A program made the translations under genes and the position numbers. Under the pieces are notes generated by a model. That model saw only the letters and a program-made list of their open reading frames with translations. It was not told the origin of the DNA and did not search any database. Positions 44,880 to 47,645 of a stretch of DNA of 47,645 nt are shown piece by piece; position 1 is the first letter of the stretch; each line of letters begins with the position of its first letter. The DNA comes from Acidobacteriota bacterium (lineage in GTDB: Bacteria; Acidobacteriota; UBA4820; DSQY01): the NCBI GenBank assembly GCA_021778515.1, contig JAJYCJ010000007.1, forward strand, positions 10,498 through 58,142, given 5' to 3'.

Positions 44880-45804
44880 GAGCGAGCCCCTCTCGGGTGC
44901 GCCAGAGCCCGCCGACATGCAGAACGGCCCACCGGCTGGCTCATCCCGCCACGGGCAGATCGGAGGGCTCGCTCTCCGGTTCTGGCGTGCTCGCCTCCTG
45001 CGGTTCTTGGTAGTAGGAGCGCTCAATACCGTCTTCGGTTATGCGGTGTTTGCCGCCTTCATTCTGCTCGGGCTCCACTACGCCCTGGCCGCCTTTCTGG
45101 GAACGCTGCTCGCCATCGCTTTTAATTTCACTACCACGGGCAGGCTGGTCTTCCGAAGCCACGATAACCGGCTCATTTTCAAGTTTTTCGCGGTGTACGG
45201 CGTGAACTATGTGTTAGGGGTGGCGATTCTCAAGCTCTTCAAGATGATGGGGGTGCACGTTTTGGTGACGGCCGCCGTGGGGGCTCTGCCCCTGGCGGTT
45301 CTCTCCTTTGCCCTCATGCGACGGTTCGTTTTCGAACGGTCGGAGGGGGGGCTCAAAGCGGACCTTCTCGAAGCCTATCGGGAAGGAACCGGAATCTTGC
45401 GGGAGGTGTTGGCGACACCCACGGAAAACACGGTGATTCAATTTGTTCGGTACACGGTGGTGGGTGGAGTGGCTTTCGTGGTGGACTTCGGGCTTCTCTA
45501 CGCCCTCACCCAATACGGCGGTTTCTTTTACCTGACCTCAGCCACCCTCGCCTTTGTGGTGGGCCTGGTCATCAACTACACGTTCAGCGTCCTGTGGGTT
45601 TTCAGCAAGCGTGCCGTGAGTAACCGCTGGGTGGAATTCGGACTCTTCGCACTCGTGGGTGTGCTAGGGCTAGGGCTCAACGATCTCTTTATGTGGCTCC
45701 TCACCAGCGTGGCCGGCTTGTACTACTTGTACTCCAAGCTCATCACGACGGCCCTCGTTTTTGTCTGGAACTTCGCCATCCGGAAGGTGAGCTTGTTCCG
45801 ATGA
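44857..45804 (+). CDS. GtrA-like protein with two tandem GtrA domains
   Basis: Two homologous four-TM units: [22 protein letters not shown]... and [25 protein letters not shown].... Confidence 0.85.
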   Translation: MPSSKIAESEPLSGAPEPADMQNGPPAGSSRHGQIGGLALRFWRARLLRFLVVGALNTVFGYAVFAAFILLGLHYALAAFLGTLLAIAFNFTTTGRLVFRSHDNRLIFKFFAVYGVNYVLGVAILKLFKMMGVHVLVTAAVGALPLAVLSFALMRRFVFERSEGGLKADLLEAYREGTGILREVLATPTENTVIQFVRYTVVGGVAFVVDFGLLYALTQYGGFFYLTSATLAFVVGLVINYTFSVLWVFSKRAVSNRWVEFGLFALVGVLGLGLNDLFMWLLTSVAGLYYLYSKLITTALVFVWNFAIRKVSLFR

Positions 45805-47423
45805 GTCGTCCAGTGCGTAAAAAGACCGCGATCATCATCGGTGCGGGGCCGGCGGGGTTGACGGCGGCGTGGGAGCTGCTGGACCGCACCGAGGTTCAGC
45901 CCATCGTGCTAGAGGCCACGGGGGAGATCGGCGGCATCGCGCGGACGGTGGTCCACAAGGGCAACCGGATGGACATCGGCGGCCACCGCTTCTTTTCGAA
46001 GTCGGACCGTGTGATGGAGTGGTGGCAGAACGTCCTGCCCATGCAGGGGGCGCCGTCGCGGGACGACCGGCTCCTGCGCCGGGAGATCCCCCTGGCGAAG
46101 GAGGCCAGGACGCGCGCGCTCCGAGGCGAAGCGATGTCGCGGCCCGCCCCCGACCCCGAACGCGAGAACCTCGTCATGCTGGTGCGCCAGCGCCTCTCGC
46201 GGATCCTCTTCCTCCGCCGCTTCTTCAGCTACCCCATCACCCTCAGCCTGGACACGCTGCGCAAGCTCGGCCCCGTTCGGCTGGTTCGTATCGGCTTCAG
46301 CTACCTGCGGGCTTCGCTCTTCCCCATACGCGAGGAGCGCTCCCTGGAGGACTTCTTCGTCAACCGCTTCGGCCGGGAGCTCTACAACACCTTCTTTCGC
46401 GATTACACCGAAAAGGTGTGGGGCGTGCCCTGCTCCGTCATCAAGCCCGAGTGGGGCGCCCAGCGAGTGAAGGGGCTCTCGGTGTGGAGCGCCGTCCTCC
46501 ACGCGCTGGGCAAGCCCTTCCGGAGCCGCGGCGGCATCGCCCAGAAAGGAACGGAGACGAGCCTCATCGAGCGCTTCCTCTACCCCAAGCTCGGGCCGGG
46601 ACAGATATGGGAGACGGTGGCCGCCCAGGTGGCGGCGGCGGGCGGCGAGGTGCGGCTGAACCAGAAGGTGGTCGGTGTCCGGTGGTCGCCCGGACGTATC
46701 GAGGCGGTGGTCACGGAGAACGGGGTCACGGGAGAGCGGCACGAGATGTCGGGTGACCTCTTCTTCTGCACCATGGCCATCAAGGACTTGGTGGCGGCCA
46801 TGGGGGGCACCGTGCCGGCGGAAGCGGCCGAGGTGGCGGCGGGCCTGGTCTACCGCGACTTCGTCACCGTGGGGGTACTGCTGCGCAAGCTGAAGATCAA
46901 GAACGAGAGCCGGATTCCCACGGTGAACGGCATCATCCCCGACAACTGGATCTACATCCAGGAGCCCGAAGTGAAGATCGGCCGCCTCCAGCTCTTCAAC
47001 AACTGGAGCCCCTACCTGGTGGCGGACCCTTCCACCGTCTGGATGGGCGTAGAGTACTTCTGCAACGAGGGGGACGATTTCTGGGGAATGACGGACGAGG
47101 CCATCGGGGAGCTGGCCGTGAGGGAACTGGCCGCCATCGGCGTAATCGAGGCCGAGGAGGTGCTGGACAAGGTGGTCGTCCGCCAGCCCAAGACCTACCC
47201 GGCCTACTTCGGCACTTACGACCGCTTCCACGTTGTGCGGAGCTTCCTGGACGGGATCGAGAACCTCTACCCCATCGGCCGCAACGGCATGCACAAGTAC
47301 AACAACCAAGACCACTCCATGCTCTGCGCCATGACCGCCGTGGACAACATCCTCGCCGGGATCACCTCCAAGGAGAACCTCTGGGCCGTCAACACCGAGC
47401 AGGAGTACCACGAGGAGAAATGA
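45801..47423 (+). CDS. FAD-dependent oxidoreductase (UDP-galactopyranose mutase / amine-oxidase-like fold)
   Basis: [21 protein letters not shown] (GxGxxG), [50 protein letters not shown]. Overlaps the gtrA stop (ATGA). Confidence 0.85.
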   Translation: MSRPVRKKTAIIIGAGPAGLTAAWELLDRTEVQPIVLEATGEIGGIARTVVHKGNRMDIGGHRFFSKSDRVMEWWQNVLPMQGAPSRDDRLLRREIPLAKEARTRALRGEAMSRPAPDPERENLVMLVRQRLSRILFLRRFFSYPITLSLDTLRKLGPVRLVRIGFSYLRASLFPIREERSLEDFFVNRFGRELYNTFFRDYTEKVWGVPCSVIKPEWGAQRVKGLSVWSAVLHALGKPFRSRGGIAQKGTETSLIERFLYPKLGPGQIWETVAAQVAAAGGEVRLNQKVVGVRWSPGRIEAVVTENGVTGERHEMSGDLFFCTMAIKDLVAAMGGTVPAEAAEVAAGLVYRDFVTVGVLLRKLKIKNESRIPTVNGIIPDNWIYIQEPEVKIGRLQLFNNWSPYLVADPSTVWMGVEYFCNEGDDFWGMTDEAIGELAVRELAAIGVIEAEEVLDKVVVRQPKTYPAYFGTYDRFHVVRSFLDGIENLYPIGRNGMHKYNNQDHSMLCAMTAVDNILAGITSKENLWAVNTEQEYHEEK

Positions 47424-47444
47424 TGAGAGATGAAAGATGAGAGA
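47424..47444. repeat. 7-bp tandem repeat (TGARAGA)x3
   Basis: TGAGAGA TGAAAGA TGAGAGA. Confidence 0.75.
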
Positions 47445-47645
47445 TGATCCCAAATCCCGCGATTGGATATTGGAGCGGCTCCGAAAGGCTCATGGATGGT
47501 AGTTTCCGTGGACGGCGATCTTCACCCGCCAAGGGATTTGGGTTGCCTCCGACCCCGGACTTGATCCGGGGGAGGAAGCCCCAAGGGTGGGGTGGGGCCC
47601 AGCGGGCTTTGCCCGTGGGGCGGGGAGGGAATGGCCCTCCCCGTC

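Noticed and set aside
45909-47453. 514-aa minus-strand ORF opposite the FAD oxidoreductase
   Set aside because: Shadow ORF; the + strand has an intact GxGxxG FAD motif.
1-47645. tRNA, rRNA or classic riboswitch genes
   Set aside because: No cloverleaf, rRNA or riboswitch core was recognised by eye. A tRNAscan-SE/Infernal run would be needed to exclude them.

Overview
The window is a high-GC Gram-negative surface-polysaccharide and glycosylation locus; the organism was not determined. Most genes are on the + strand. Left part: a nucleotidyltransferase, an outer-membrane beta-barrel, a Wza-type export protein, and a Wzz/BY-kinase co-polymerase. A REP-associated tyrosine transposase (RAYT) and dense GTAG-led palindromic repeats lie between the export and kinase genes. 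Middle part: GT2, methyltransferase, and an unusual run of membrane GT-C proteins: four TMTC-like (GT-C + TPR) paralogues, two GT39-like proteins and one GT-C with an N-terminal jelly-roll-like domain. This run converges on a type IV pilin/pseudopilin gene with a near-consensus sigma-54 promoter, followed by a YfhO-like protein. Right part: a nucleotide-sugar module with RfbF, an SDR, a NeuB-cupin fusion, a HAD protein, an AHAS/YerE-like ThDP enzyme, FkbM and C-methyltransferases, radical SAM/SPASM, GT2, a UXS-like SDR, a cupin, Ugd, RfbH/DdhC (His in place of the PLP lysine), a double GtrA protein and an FAD oxidoreductase. Intergenic DNA carries several repeat families: RAYT-type palindromes, a ~124-bp TIR element, Pseudomonas-like REP hairpins and degenerate 7-bp tandem repeats. 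The best candidates for undescribed biology are the TMTC-like array next to the pilin and the hybrid CDP-dideoxysugar / NeuB-cupin / ThDP module. All family calls come from reading motifs by eye; no database search was run.
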